Positions 32,315-40,968 of a stretch of 64,000 bases of DNA are shown here, in pieces (positions within the stretch are counted from its first letter, which is position 1; every line of letters starts with the position of its first letter). This DNA is from Rs1 sp036960485 (GTDB lineage Bacteria > Pseudomonadota > Gammaproteobacteria > Pseudomonadales > Balneatricaceae), in contig JBALXS010000011.1 in assembly GCA_036960485.1 (NCBI GenBank), positions 1-64,000 of the forward strand, given 5' to 3'. The position numbers were made by a program, and so were the translations under genes. The notes below the pieces were generated by a model, which made no database searches, had not been told where the DNA came from, and saw only the letters and a list, made by a program, of their open reading frames with translations.

Positions 32315-32944
32315 TCACCCCTTCAACATCATTTTTGCCAAGGTATGATTATCTTGAAAGGGATATACCTGAACAAGGTCAGCTTTACAGCTTTGTAGTT
32401 TTTCTGTTATTTGCGCTCTTGTCAGCGCTGTTTTATCTTGGCTAAGTTTGTGTTTTGCTTCCCATGAATCAATTTGCAGACTGTAACAGCGGATCGCCTT
32501 TAACATGCCTTGTTGCTGTTGATCATTAAGCTCAGAGAGGCTCCAAGCGGGAGTTAATCTACTCTCATAAAAATCAGCCATGTGCGCCATTGCAGCAAGC
32601 TTTTCTGCAGGTTCTACAACCTCGCTAACCTGCCCTTTTATATGCACAGCAGAGTAATTCCAAGTGGGCACTAATAATTTATCAGCCCAGTTTGGTGATA
32701 TATAACCATGCGGACCATTAAAAACAACAGTTACAGGATGTTCAATTAATGCTTGGTTATGATCGTTCGCCGCCGCTAAGTGAAATACCAATTGATGCTG
32801 TGTTTCATCGTAAAGCACCGGAATATGGCTGATTTCTAGCCCTGCTTCACCCGTTACCGTTATTAGCTGTGCAAAACTATATTCTGCCATCAACTGTGTT
32901 GCACCTGCCCAATCGTCTTGTTTAAAATGCGCTGGAATATACAT
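32315..32944 (-). CDS. FMN-binding negative transcriptional regulator (PaiB-like)
   Basis: The 209-residue protein matches the PaiB/FMN-binding split-barrel family. It starts MYIPAHFKQDDWAGATQLMA. VTVVFNGPHGYISPNWADKL is followed by VPTWNYSAVHIKG, which is the family's 'FxGPHxYVSPxWY...VPTWNYxxVHxxG' core. RCYSLQIDSWEAKHKLSQDK near the end is also typical. PaiB in Bacillus modulates sporulation and degradative enzymes; in gammaproteobacteria its role is unclear. GAGGAGAAA precedes the ATG. It is divergent from the MocR gene (103-base gap), a common arrangement. Confidence 0.92.
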   Translation of the reverse strand: MYIPAHFKQDDWAGATQLMAEYSFAQLITVTGEAGLEISHIPVLYDETQHQLVFHLAAANDHNQALIEHPVTVVFNGPHGYISPNWADKLLVPTWNYSAVHIKGQVSEVVEPAEKLAAMAHMADFYESRLTPAWSLSELNDQQQQGMLKAIRCYSLQIDSWEAKHKLSQDKTALTRAQITEKLQSCKADLVQVYPFQDNHTLAKMMLKG

Positions 32945-32998
32945 CTAATTTCTCCTCTTACAGCTTTACTGTTTTGTCTAAAAATTGATTATCGCTAT

Positions 32999-33047
32999 TT
33001 TTTGGTATAGATTAAACAACCAAAAATTAAATAATAGATAGACCAAA
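32999..33047. promoter_or_regulatory. probable MocR operator and promoter region
   Basis: TTTTTGGT (32999-33006) and ACCAAAAA (33019-33026) form an inverted repeat, and a third ACCAAAAT follows at 33042-33049, overlapping the MocR start codon. MocR regulators usually bind directly repeated or inverted boxes next to their own gene, so self-control and control of the paiB-like gene are likely. The assignment is inference. Confidence 0.55.
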
Positions 33048-34640
33048 ATGCAGCAGCTATCCTTGCACATCCCCATTTCTAAAAAGCCTTTTTACTTACG
33101 CTTAGCTCAAGCTATCACTCTTAGCATTCAACAGGGCCAAGTCATCGCAGGAGAGAAGCTACCCACCGCAAGAGCACTGGCTGAGCAATTACAAGTAAAT
33201 CGCCATACTATTATGCGCAGTTACGCTGAGCTTATTGCCCAAGGTTGGGTAGAAAACGTCGAGCGCAGCCATTACAGAGTTAGCCGCTTGCTACCTATTA
33301 GCAGCAGTGTGAATCTCACAAGCGAGAAAAGTAATCTAGATGGGCGCGCAGCTGACGATCTAAAAACAATTATTAGCGAAGACGATCCTTTCGTATGGTC
33401 TATCCAAAAAGAAGTGCCTGAATCAAACTTTATAAAATCTACCGCTGGCTTTACTTACAATTTTGCGGGGGGCAAACCTGATACTGATTTATTCCCCTTT
33501 GACGAGTATCGCTCGCATGTGAGTGATGCGCTTAAAAAGCCTTCTCCCACGTCATTGCACTACGGTGAAAACCAAGGCGACCGGGCTTTAATCGCCCAAG
33601 GGTTAATTTATTTAAGAAGAACCCGTAATGTGCGTAACAAATCGTTGATGATTACTAATGGCTCTCAAGAAGCGCTGTTTCTAGTTTCCCAGCTATTACT
33701 TAAAGCTGGAGATAAAGTGGCGGTTGAGCCTTTTGGCTACCCACCTGCTTGGTCAGCTTTTCAAGCGGCAGGTGCACAGCTAGTTTGCATTGAACAAGAT
33801 GACCAAGGCCTAGTGCCTGCGCATCTAGAAGAGATGGCGATCCAGCACTGTGTGAAATGCATTTACTTAACCCCTTTACATCAATATCCAACCACTGTGA
33901 CGTTAAACGCAGCAAGGCGCTTAGAAATTTATAGAATTGCTCGCCAATACCAGCTGTTTATTATTGAAGATGATTACGATCACGAGTTCCATTACAAATG
34001 TCAGCCTATCGCACCAATGGCTGCTACTGATCCTGATAATATAGTGATCTATTTAACTTCATTTTCAAAAATAATGTTTCCAGCAGCCCGCGCGGGCATG
34101 CTGGCAATCCCTAAAGCGATACTGCAACCACTAGTGAACTATCGCACTACTGTTAATCACAAACCTGCTGTGCTGTTACAAAGTGCTTTAGCCAGTTGGA
34201 TGGCCAGTGGCGGATTTGAAAGACACATTAGGCGCTGTGCCAAGGCTTACCAACAGCGCTACCAAAATGCCCAATTACAATTACAAGCGGCCAATGCATT
34301 AGGTGCAAATTTGCAATGTAATATACCCGATGGTGGGATGGCGCTATGGGTTAAAACCACGATTGATACCCAACAGCTTGCTACATTGCTTGCCGAGCAA
34401 GGTATTTACATACAACACCAAGCTGAGTTTTGTTTGACTGCGTTTACTCAATCATCTAACGCTATTAAAAACCCAGCGTTAACCCCTGCACACAAAACCT
34501 CTGGTTACTTCAGATTAGGTTATGCAGGGCAAAGTATTGCGCTGTTCAATGCTGGTTTTAATAAAATCATTGATCTGGTGCTAACATTACAACGCCAACA
34601 AACACTTAAAATAGCAATTAATAACAGTAACTTAAAATAG
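33048..34640 (+). CDS. MocR-family (GntR-HTH plus aminotransferase) regulator
   Basis: This 530-residue fusion has a GntR-type wHTH (about 10-80: FYLRLAQAITLSIQQGQVIA, then GEKLPTARALAEQLQVNRHT) and an aminotransferase class I domain (about 130-500). The PLP region reads YLTSFSKIMFPAARAGMLAI, with the Schiff-base Lys in SFSKIMFP and the Arg in AARAGM; the PLP-contact Asp and Tyr are in IIEDDYDHEF. MocR proteins respond to PLP-bound ligands and control genes such as pdxST, gab or others. It is divergent from the PaiB-like gene. The alanine dehydrogenase gene follows downstream, which suggests but does not prove that it is a target. Confidence 0.94.
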   Translation: MQQLSLHIPISKKPFYLRLAQAITLSIQQGQVIAGEKLPTARALAEQLQVNRHTIMRSYAELIAQGWVENVERSHYRVSRLLPISSSVNLTSEKSNLDGRAADDLKTIISEDDPFVWSIQKEVPESNFIKSTAGFTYNFAGGKPDTDLFPFDEYRSHVSDALKKPSPTSLHYGENQGDRALIAQGLIYLRRTRNVRNKSLMITNGSQEALFLVSQLLLKAGDKVAVEPFGYPPAWSAFQAAGAQLVCIEQDDQGLVPAHLEEMAIQHCVKCIYLTPLHQYPTTVTLNAARRLEIYRIARQYQLFIIEDDYDHEFHYKCQPIAPMAATDPDNIVIYLTSFSKIMFPAARAGMLAIPKAILQPLVNYRTTVNHKPAVLLQSALASWMASGGFERHIRRCAKAYQQRYQNAQLQLQAANALGANLQCNIPDGGMALWVKTTIDTQQLATLLAEQGIYIQHQAEFCLTAFTQSSNAIKNPALTPAHKTSGYFRLGYAGQSIALFNAGFNKIIDLVLTLQRQQTLKIAINNSNLK

Positions 34641-34812
34641 TTCATAATCCTCAGCTTTCGCGTACTGAACAGCTATATTTACTGCTTAATTGTTTTTTTA
34701 CAGAATTTAAACCTATAAATAAGCAATAATAAAGTATTTACAAAGATGATTTTTTTTCCTATTCTAAAGTGACTAACCAATAAGAAATAACAGCAATTAC
34801 AGGATATCTATT

Positions 34813-35928
34813 ATGTTAATCGGCGTACCTAAAGAAATTAAAAACCACGAATACCGCATCGGCATGACACCTGCAGGTGTAAGAGAAGTTATTGAAGCTG
34901 GCCATCAAGTGATGATGCAAAAAGATGGTGGTACTGCAATTGGTTTAACCGACGATATGTATATTGCCGCAGGCGCGACAATTATTGAAACTGCTGAAGA
35001 AATTTTTGCAACAGCAGAGATGATTATCAAAGTAAAAGAGCCACAGGCAAACGAATGTAAAATGCTAAGATCTGGCCAGATCTTGTTCACTTATCTACAC
35101 CTTGCACCAGATCCTGAGCAAACTAAGCTGTTAGTTGACTCTGATTCAGTTGCAATTGCCTATGAAACGGTAACAGACAACAACAGAGGCCTACCTTTGC
35201 TAGCTCCAATGAGTGAAGTTGCTGGTCGTATGGCGATTCAAGCAGGCGCTCATGCACTTGAAAAAGCACAGGGCGGTTTAGGTACATTGCTTGGCGGCGT
35301 TCCAGGTGTTGCTCCTGCGAAAGTCGTTGTTATCGGTGGCGGAGTAGTCGGCGTTAACGCTGCACGTATCGCACTAGGTATGGGCGCTGATGTAACTATC
35401 CTAGATAGATCACTAACACGCCTAAAAGAACTAGATTCTTTACACGGCCCTGCTCTTAAAACACTTTACTCAAATGCTGAATCTTTAGAAGCAGAAGTTT
35501 TAGCCGCTGATTTAGTAGTAGGCGCAGTACTTATTCCTGGCGCTGCTGCACCGAAGCTAGTCACACGTGAAAACTTGAAGAGCATGAAGAAAGGCGCTGT
35601 GCTAGTTGACGTTGCAATCGACCAAGGTGGTTGTTTTGAAACATCTCGTGCAACCACTCACCAAGATCCTATCTACAACGAAGAAGGCATTGTGCACTAC
35701 TGTGTTGCCAACATGCCAGGTGGTGTGGCACGTACCTCTACTTTCGCACTTACCAATGCGACCTTGCCATTTATCTTAAACTTGGCAAACAAAGGCTACA
35801 AGAAAGCACTTGCAGATGATAAGCACTTGTTAAATGGCTTAAATGTTCACCGTGGCGATATCACTTATGAAGCCGTGGCAAACAACCTAGGTTACGCATA
35901 CGTTACTCCAAGTGATGCTATTGCATAA
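34813..35928 (+). CDS. ald: alanine dehydrogenase
   Basis: The 371-residue enzyme is a standard Ald. It opens MLIGVPKEIKNHEYRIGMTP, with KEIKNHE and EYRIGMTP holding Arg15. Lys75-type and His96-type catalytic positions lie in MIIKVKEPQ and YLHLAPDP. The NAD-binding loop is GGGVVGVNAARIALGMGA, and NMPGGVARTSTFALTNATLP ends the core. It converts L-alanine to pyruvate and ammonia with NAD+ in a reversible reaction. It is plus-strand and monocistronic with its own terminator. The codon use appears more biased than in its neighbours, as expected for a well-expressed enzyme. Confidence 0.97.
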   Translation: MLIGVPKEIKNHEYRIGMTPAGVREVIEAGHQVMMQKDGGTAIGLTDDMYIAAGATIIETAEEIFATAEMIIKVKEPQANECKMLRSGQILFTYLHLAPDPEQTKLLVDSDSVAIAYETVTDNNRGLPLLAPMSEVAGRMAIQAGAHALEKAQGGLGTLLGGVPGVAPAKVVVIGGGVVGVNAARIALGMGADVTILDRSLTRLKELDSLHGPALKTLYSNAESLEAEVLAADLVVGAVLIPGAAAPKLVTRENLKSMKKGAVLVDVAIDQGGCFETSRATTHQDPIYNEEGIVHYCVANMPGGVARTSTFALTNATLPFILNLANKGYKKALADDKHLLNGLNVHRGDITYEAVANNLGYAYVTPSDAIA

Positions 35929-35953
35929 ACATAACGCCTAAGTTTTAAACTTT

Positions 35954-35987
35954 AAAAAAGGGTAAGCTGCAATGCTTACCCTTTTTT
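35954..35987. terminator. strong terminator after ald
   Basis: AAAAAAGGGTAAGC, loop TGCAAT, GCTTACCCTTTTTT: a perfect 14-bp stem 25 bases after the ald stop, flanked by A and T tracts, so it can act in both directions. Confidence 0.9.
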
Positions 35988-36202
35988 GTGCTTTGCGCTA
36001 ACTCCCCCTGTGCATTACATTCCTTTTCTTACCTTTCTTCTTATTATTCCTCCCCCCATCGTTAACCGTAAATCATCAGCGCTAAACCTAGCCCATAACT
36101 AACGCATTTTTAGGTTGTAATCAGTGGCGCCATTATCTAAGCTGATGCACTTAAAATAGGCACATCGTCAACTCAAATAATTTGCCAATAGAAGGGTACA
36201 GC

Positions 36203-36937
36203 GTGTTTACAGGTATAATACAAAGTGTTGCTAAGATAGTTAATATTGAAGATAACCAAGGCGTGAGAACGTTTGAAATAGCATTTCAAAGCGGTTTTTG
36301 TGAAGATCTACAAATAGGTGCCAGTGTTTCTGTTGATGGCGTTTGCTTAACGGTAACGCAGCTTATTTCAGCCACCAACGTTAGTTTTGATATCATGCTA
36401 CAAAGCTTAAATGTAACGACGTTAGGTGAATATAAGCAAGGTGCTGAAATCAATGTTGAAAGAGCCGCGAAAGATGGCGCTGAAATTGGCGGTCATCCAC
36501 TATCTGGCCATATAGACTTTCATGCACCTATCGCTGACATTGAACATCTACAAGATAATTTTCGCATGCGTGTTTGCATGAGCAAGCAATGGCAGCGCTA
36601 CATTTTCCCTAAAGGTTATATCGCAATCAACGGTGCTAGTTTAACCATCGCTGAGGTGAATAAAAAAGCCGGCTGGTTTGAAATTTGGCTCATTCCTGAA
36701 ACTTTGCGCATGACCGTATTTAAAGATAAGCGCGTTGGTCAGCATTTAAATATTGAGATAGAAAGAGGCACGCAAGTCATCGTCGATACCGTTAGAGATA
36801 CGCTAGAAGAAAACTTAGGAAAGCTATATCCACTACTTGAAAAGATGCTTGAACAGCAAAATATGGATATTAATCAATTAGCGGGTGATGTATCAAAGAT
36901 CACTAATTCAGCTATTGAAGATAAAACGTCAAAATAG
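36203..36937 (+). CDS. ribE: riboflavin synthase subunit alpha
   Basis: This protein of about 244 residues has two lumazine-binding repeats: FTGIIQSVAKIVNIEDNQGV with VSVDGVCLTVTQLI in the first, and GAEIGGHPLSGHID with FPKGYIAINGASLTIAEVNK in the second. It converts two 6,7-dimethyl-8-ribityllumazine molecules into riboflavin. GTG at 36203 is chosen as the start: it gives the family N-terminus M-FTGII and is preceded by GAAGGG at 6 bases. A TTG at 36182 would add seven residues. The C-terminal tail (after VDTVRDTLEENL) is longer than the usual 210-220 residues. The WLIPETLRMTVF segment is nearer to E. coli RibC than to Bacillus RibE. Confidence 0.92.
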   Translation: MFTGIIQSVAKIVNIEDNQGVRTFEIAFQSGFCEDLQIGASVSVDGVCLTVTQLISATNVSFDIMLQSLNVTTLGEYKQGAEINVERAAKDGAEIGGHPLSGHIDFHAPIADIEHLQDNFRMRVCMSKQWQRYIFPKGYIAINGASLTIAEVNKKAGWFEIWLIPETLRMTVFKDKRVGQHLNIEIERGTQVIVDTVRDTLEENLGKLYPLLEKMLEQQNMDINQLAGDVSKITNSAIEDKTSK

Positions 36938-36953
36938 ATGCAGTTGTTAAAAC

Positions 36954-36987
36954 TACCGTGATCAAGCTTATTTGTTTCATCACGGTA
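36954..36987. terminator. stem-loop after ribE
   Basis: TACCGTGAT and ATCACGGTA form a perfect 9-bp stem with a 16-base loop, 17 bases after the ribE stop codon. There is no long T-run; a factor-independent terminator is plausible but weak. Confidence 0.55.
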
Positions 36988-37156
36988 TTGAAAAGTAACT
37001 AGCCCTTTTAGATTATTGCTGTCTGATTAAAAACACAAACCATCCAATTGATTTAAAGATCGTTGGCGTGGTTAAAACGATACTTTTCAGCAAAATATTT
37101 TTGTTCTTAACGTAACATCAATGAGTGATGAAACAACCATTCGTATTGAACAACGT

Positions 37157-38182
37157 TTAAGAATCTCTAGCGGTAGAGTGGCGAAGTTGTAGCTCGCAGG
37201 GGAAGATAATTTGCTCAGGAGGCTTTTCAGGATCAGCAATTTGTGCGAACAAAGAAGTGACACAAGCACTGACCATTTCAGAAAATGGCTGTTTGATAGT
37301 GGTTAACTGATAAGCCGGACTACTTGCTAATTGGATGTCATCGACACCTATGATACCTAAATCTTGCGGTACTCTTAAGTTAAAACGATAGCGTGCTGCA
37401 TCCATTCCTCCGCAAGCCATAATATCATCAGTGAAGAAAATCGCATCTGGCTGATCTTGTAGCGCCAATAGTTTACAGGTAGCTTCATAACCTGCATCGT
37501 AACTGTGGTTTCCCCCTTCTACTATTTGCCAATCTTCACAACCGCGCTCCACTAGGCGATTAATAAAGCCGCGCTGTCGCTCTCTTGAAGTAAGTGCTGC
37601 AACTGGCCCGCTGACAAAAGCAGGTTTTGTATAACCTGCATCTAATAACAAGTTTGCGGCCATTTTGCCATTGCTAATATTATCGCAAAACACCGCACTC
37701 GCTCCATTGCTGAGCGAGTTACGTGCAAAACAAACAACGGGGATATCTTGTGCGGTACAGGCATCCACTAATATTTGTGGCAATGAAGTTGCGGTGACCA
37801 CTAAACCTTCTATGTGATATTCCATCACTAGCTCTAGTGCTTCTTTAATGCTGCGATCATCATGAGCGTTAACTAATAAACTATGGCAATTTTTTTGCTG
37901 AATTTGCGCACTAAACTGCTGCAAAATAGGCAAATAAGCTGGATTATCAAAATCAGTAACTAAGATGCCTATTAAGCCAGATTTCGCCTTTAAGCCACGT
38001 GCTAAACGATTTGGTTTATAGCCTAGCAATTTAGCCGCTGCAAAAACTTTATCGCGCATATCTAAAGAACAGCTGCCATTGGAAAATGCCCTTGATACCG
38101 CAGAAATAGAAACACCTGCAGCTGCAGCGACTTCAACAACGGTTATCTTGGTCTTTTTACTAGCTTTGGAAGAAGTAGCCAA
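37157..38182 (-). CDS. LacI-family transcriptional regulator, probable iol regulator
   Basis: The protein of about 341 residues has a LacI wHTH (TVVEVAAAAGVSISAVSRAF, then GYKPNRLARGLKAKSGLIGI with the hinge helix) and a periplasmic-binding-like effector domain. A TTG at 38182 is chosen as start because it has AAGG 8 bases upstream and begins right before the DNA-binding helix; a longer frame to 38272 adds about 30 unrelated residues. It follows the inositol ABC transporter genes in direction and order. The LacI-type operator sites between iolE and iolD (43492, 43585) are its likely targets. The inducer could be inositol or an intermediate such as 2-deoxy-5-keto-gluconate-6-P. Confidence 0.87.
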   Translation of the reverse strand: MATSSKASKKTKITVVEVAAAAGVSISAVSRAFSNGSCSLDMRDKVFAAAKLLGYKPNRLARGLKAKSGLIGILVTDFDNPAYLPILQQFSAQIQQKNCHSLLVNAHDDRSIKEALELVMEYHIEGLVVTATSLPQILVDACTAQDIPVVCFARNSLSNGASAVFCDNISNGKMAANLLLDAGYTKPAFVSGPVAALTSRERQRGFINRLVERGCEDWQIVEGGNHSYDAGYEATCKLLALQDQPDAIFFTDDIMACGGMDAARYRFNLRVPQDLGIIGVDDIQLASSPAYQLTTIKQPFSEMVSACVTSLFAQIADPEKPPEQIIFPCELQLRHSTARDS

Positions 38183-38767
38183 TACAAATGCCTTAATTAA
38201 AAGTGAAATATTGCAAGAATAGCGGATATCAAATATCAATACACTTGCACACCACCAGATGTAGCGGTGCACTTAGTTAATATTCGCTTGCGGGCTCTCT
38301 AGCCGAGTGATATTTGCTTTAATGACAAATCCCGCAACTGAATCGATATAATGATTCGATCAATAACAATAGCGGCAAGCTCTTTGAAATCACGCGATTA
38401 TATAGCACGCCATAACAGTTAACAAGATGAAGAAACTAGCACAGAACAGCTTGATTATGGGTGCGTAAAAACACCCGACCATTGAAGTCAGCTAATTTTT
38501 TTAAAGGATAAGTATTTTAAAAAATGCATGCGGATTATCTAGAGTTTCCCGCACAGCAGAAAAACACCCCCTGATCGTTATTTAGTCGCTTATATGCTGC
38601 GTTCAGTGCGTTAGCTGTGAGAGAGTATCTCTGAGTTGCACCTAAATCACTGTACAGATACGTATTTTAGCACCGTCAATTTATATAAATTGATTGGCGA
38701 GAACGCAACATTAGCAGCCTGGTAATCAAACTCGCTGCTTACTCTAATCTGTCCATGATGCGATCCT
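38183..38767. other. intergenic gap with one perfect palindrome
   Basis: No gene is supported between the LacI gene and the inositol transporter genes. TCAATTTATATAAATTGA at 38676-38693 is an exact 18-bp palindrome, 75 bases beyond the end of the small membrane protein gene. It may be a regulator site for LacI or a cruciform. There is no terminator of standard form. Confidence 0.5.
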
Positions 38768-38974
38768 TTATTTATCGTCTGTGTTATTAAGTTTTTTAAG
38801 ATTATCTTGATCTAGAAATAGTTTCCAAAATACTAGCCCAGTGAAACCAAAGAAAATAATAGCCCAAAAGGGAGCACCCGTTACCAATTCAAAGACGGCC
38901 CATCCCGCACAAAAAACCACCAGTAAAACACGTCGCCACAGCGGGCGGAAAAAAGAGTCAGAAAAATCAAACAT
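38768..38974 (-). CDS. small membrane protein in the inositol ABC operon
   Basis: The ATG at 38974 gives a 68-residue protein starting MFDFSDSFFRPLWRRVLLVV, with two hydrophobic segments (about 15-32 and 35-52) and a lysine-rich end. It starts 10 bases after the ATPase stop, so it belongs to the operon. Comparable 'FSDSFFRPLWRRV' proteins accompany sugar ABC cassettes in other Proteobacteria; this is from memory and should be checked. A DUF3329-like membrane module is the closest idea. A longer frame to 39064 would run into the ATPase gene. Its role, perhaps transporter assembly, is unknown. Confidence 0.6.
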   Translation of the reverse strand: MFDFSDSFFRPLWRRVLLVVFCAGWAVFELVTGAPFWAIIFFGFTGLVFWKLFLDQDNLKKLNNTDDK

Positions 38975-38984
38975 GGCAGATTGC

Positions 38985-39755
38985 TTATGCAGCCCCTTCA
39001 AATTCGGCGCCTGTTTTGGCACCTGTGATATAAGAGACGACATCTTGACCGTCTGTGTCTTCAACTTTCAAGTTCGCCACAATCCGTCCACGGCGGAACA
39101 CGATAATTCGATCAACCAGATCAAATACCTGCCGCATATTATGGCTAACTAAGATCAACGGTTCACCTTGCTCTTTAAGCGTTTTAATAATGTTTTCAAC
39201 TTGTGCCGTTTCTTGCACACCCAAAGCCGCCGTCGGCTCATCCATAATAGTGAGTTTAGACGCAAATGTCGCCGTTCGCGCAATAGCAACGCACTGGCGC
39301 TGCCCACCGGACATATTGCGAATGGCATTTTTAATGTTGGGTATTTTCACCCCAGTACGTTCTAGACCTTCCATTGTGGCCTCGCGCATCGCTTTAAAGT
39401 CAAGGATCGAAAACGGTCCAAATTTCCATTTAAACAATTCACGACCCAAAAATAGGTTATCAGGTACATTGAGATCATCTGCGAGAGCCAGTGTTTGGAA
39501 CACTGTTTCAATGCCCGCTTCGCGCGCATCAAGTGGCCCTTTAAAATCGACCTCTTCACCATAGAGAGATACCGCGCCACGCGTGCGCTGCTCAACTCCC
39601 GTGATTTGACGGACAAAGGTTGATTTTCCCGCGCCATTATCGCCCATGATAGCGACATGTTCACCTTTTCTTATTTCAAAATTGACACCTTCCAAAGCAT
39701 GGACACCACCGTAGTACTTTGTAAGGTCTGTTGTTTTTAAAACAATATCATTCAT
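38985..39755 (-). CDS. sugar-type ABC transporter ATPase, probable inositol importer
   Basis: The ATG at 39755 gives 256 residues with a single ATPase domain. Walker A is GDNGAGKS (38-45), Q-loop FQTLALADDL, signature MSGGQRQCVAIART, Walker B LTIMDEPTAALG, and H-loop SHNM. Proteins with one ATPase domain of this type pair with two-component sugar permeases (IatA/FrcA class) and form a homodimer. GGAAA and a start 11 bases after the permease stop confirm operon structure. A longer frame (to 39803) overlaps the permease and is rejected. Its partner genes and iol genes nearby suggest myo-inositol import. Confidence 0.9.
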   Translation of the reverse strand: MNDIVLKTTDLTKYYGGVHALEGVNFEIRKGEHVAIMGDNGAGKSTFVRQITGVEQRTRGAVSLYGEEVDFKGPLDAREAGIETVFQTLALADDLNVPDNLFLGRELFKWKFGPFSILDFKAMREATMEGLERTGVKIPNIKNAIRNMSGGQRQCVAIARTATFASKLTIMDEPTAALGVQETAQVENIIKTLKEQGEPLILVSHNMRQVFDLVDRIIVFRRGRIVANLKVEDTDGQDVVSYITGAKTGAEFEGAA

Positions 39756-39766
39756 TGTATATTTCC

Positions 39767-40858
39767 TTACTTTGCACTGGCAGCAGAGCGTCTTTGACGC
39801 CATTGATCAAGCACCACAGCACCCACAATAATCACACCTTTTGCCATTTCTTGGTAATAGGCATCCAGTCGCAAGAATGTAAAGCCTGAGATGATGACAC
39901 CGAATATGAGAGCTCCAATGACCGTTCCTATGATAGATCCGCGCCCACCAGAAAGAGAGACACCGCCAATCACGGCCATGGCAATCGCATCCAACTCATA
40001 AATAATACCCATGCCGGACTGTGCAGTCAGGTTTTTCGAGCTCAGAATAATAGCAGCAAGAGCGGCTAATGCACCCGCTATTACATACACAAGAACCTTA
40101 TGGCGTTGAACATTGATACCCGACATACGCGCAGCATCTTCATTAGAGCCGATTGCATAGGTATGTTTACCGTAAACGGTGTATTTCATGATGCAGTGGA
40201 ACAATATAGCCAACGCAATAAAAACAAAGACCGGCATCATGCCCTGACCGATCATTGAATAGCTCTCTGTCGGGAATGAAATAGGACTCCCCTGTGTCCA
40301 CCATTTAGCAATGCCTCTAGCTGTCACCATCATACCAAGCGTTGCAATGAATGGAGGGATACGTGTGTAAGCCACTAGGAGACCGTTGATCATCCCCGCA
40401 AATATACCACAGGACAATCCGACTATAATGGGAATAACCACGGGCAAATCCATGAAAGTAGGACTAAACACAGCGGTTGGATTAGTGTAACCGTTCACCG
40501 TCGCTACTTGTGCGAAACTCATTGCGATCATTGCGCTAGCGCCGACTATGGAGCCGGAGGAAAGGTCAATACCACCAGTAATAATCACTTGTGTCACGCC
40601 CAGAGCAATAATACCGATAATGGAAACTTGCAAAATAATAATTCGAAGGCGCTGCTCATTGAAAATTGAATCAAAGCGGTCTTGACTATCAAATAGCAAG
40701 CTAGAACCCGCTTTCAAGGCTCCTACTCCCATAAACCCTAATAGCTCAAAGATAATAATGATTAATATAAGTGCGCCAAAAACATTAAATTCATTTGGCC
40801 AAGTTCTTTTTGATTTGTCAAAGGTCAGGCCTCCAACACCGTGTTCAGAATCAGACAT
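39767..40858 (-). CDS. sugar-type ABC transporter permease, probable inositol importer
   Basis: The 363-residue integral membrane protein of the RbsC/FrcC class has about eight to ten helices. Motifs include LGVTQVIITGGIDLSSGSIV, NGLLVAYTRIPPFIATLGMM, and the ABC contact GSNEDAARMSGINVQRHKVL. GGVSLSGGRGSIIGTVIGAL is the signature of the class. It forms the membrane channel with the ATPase at 38985 and takes substrate from the binding protein at 40969. It is the second gene of the operon after the binding-protein gene, from which it is separated by a stable hairpin. Confidence 0.93.
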   Translation of the reverse strand: MSDSEHGVGGLTFDKSKRTWPNEFNVFGALILIIIIFELLGFMGVGALKAGSSLLFDSQDRFDSIFNEQRLRIIILQVSIIGIIALGVTQVIITGGIDLSSGSIVGASAMIAMSFAQVATVNGYTNPTAVFSPTFMDLPVVIPIIVGLSCGIFAGMINGLLVAYTRIPPFIATLGMMVTARGIAKWWTQGSPISFPTESYSMIGQGMMPVFVFIALAILFHCIMKYTVYGKHTYAIGSNEDAARMSGINVQRHKVLVYVIAGALAALAAIILSSKNLTAQSGMGIIYELDAIAMAVIGGVSLSGGRGSIIGTVIGALIFGVIISGFTFLRLDAYYQEMAKGVIIVGAVVLDQWRQRRSAASAK

Positions 40859-40927
40859 CTAAAAAATCTCCCAGTAAGCAAATGTAAAATTTACACACTG
40901 ACAATTTGCAGTGGAATATGTAAAAGA

Positions 40928-40947
40928 GCGGCGCTGACTAGCGCCGC
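40928..40947 (-). promoter_or_regulatory. intercistronic GC-rich stem-loop
   Basis: Read on the minus strand, GCGGCGC, loop TAGTCA, GCGCCGC lies 21 bases after the binding-protein stop and 70 bases before the permease start, followed by TCTTTTAC. This is a typical place for a partial terminator or RNA-stabilising hairpin that keeps expression of the binding protein above that of the permease. Confidence 0.75.
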
Positions 40948-40968
40948 CGCAGATTTTAAGAAGAAAAA

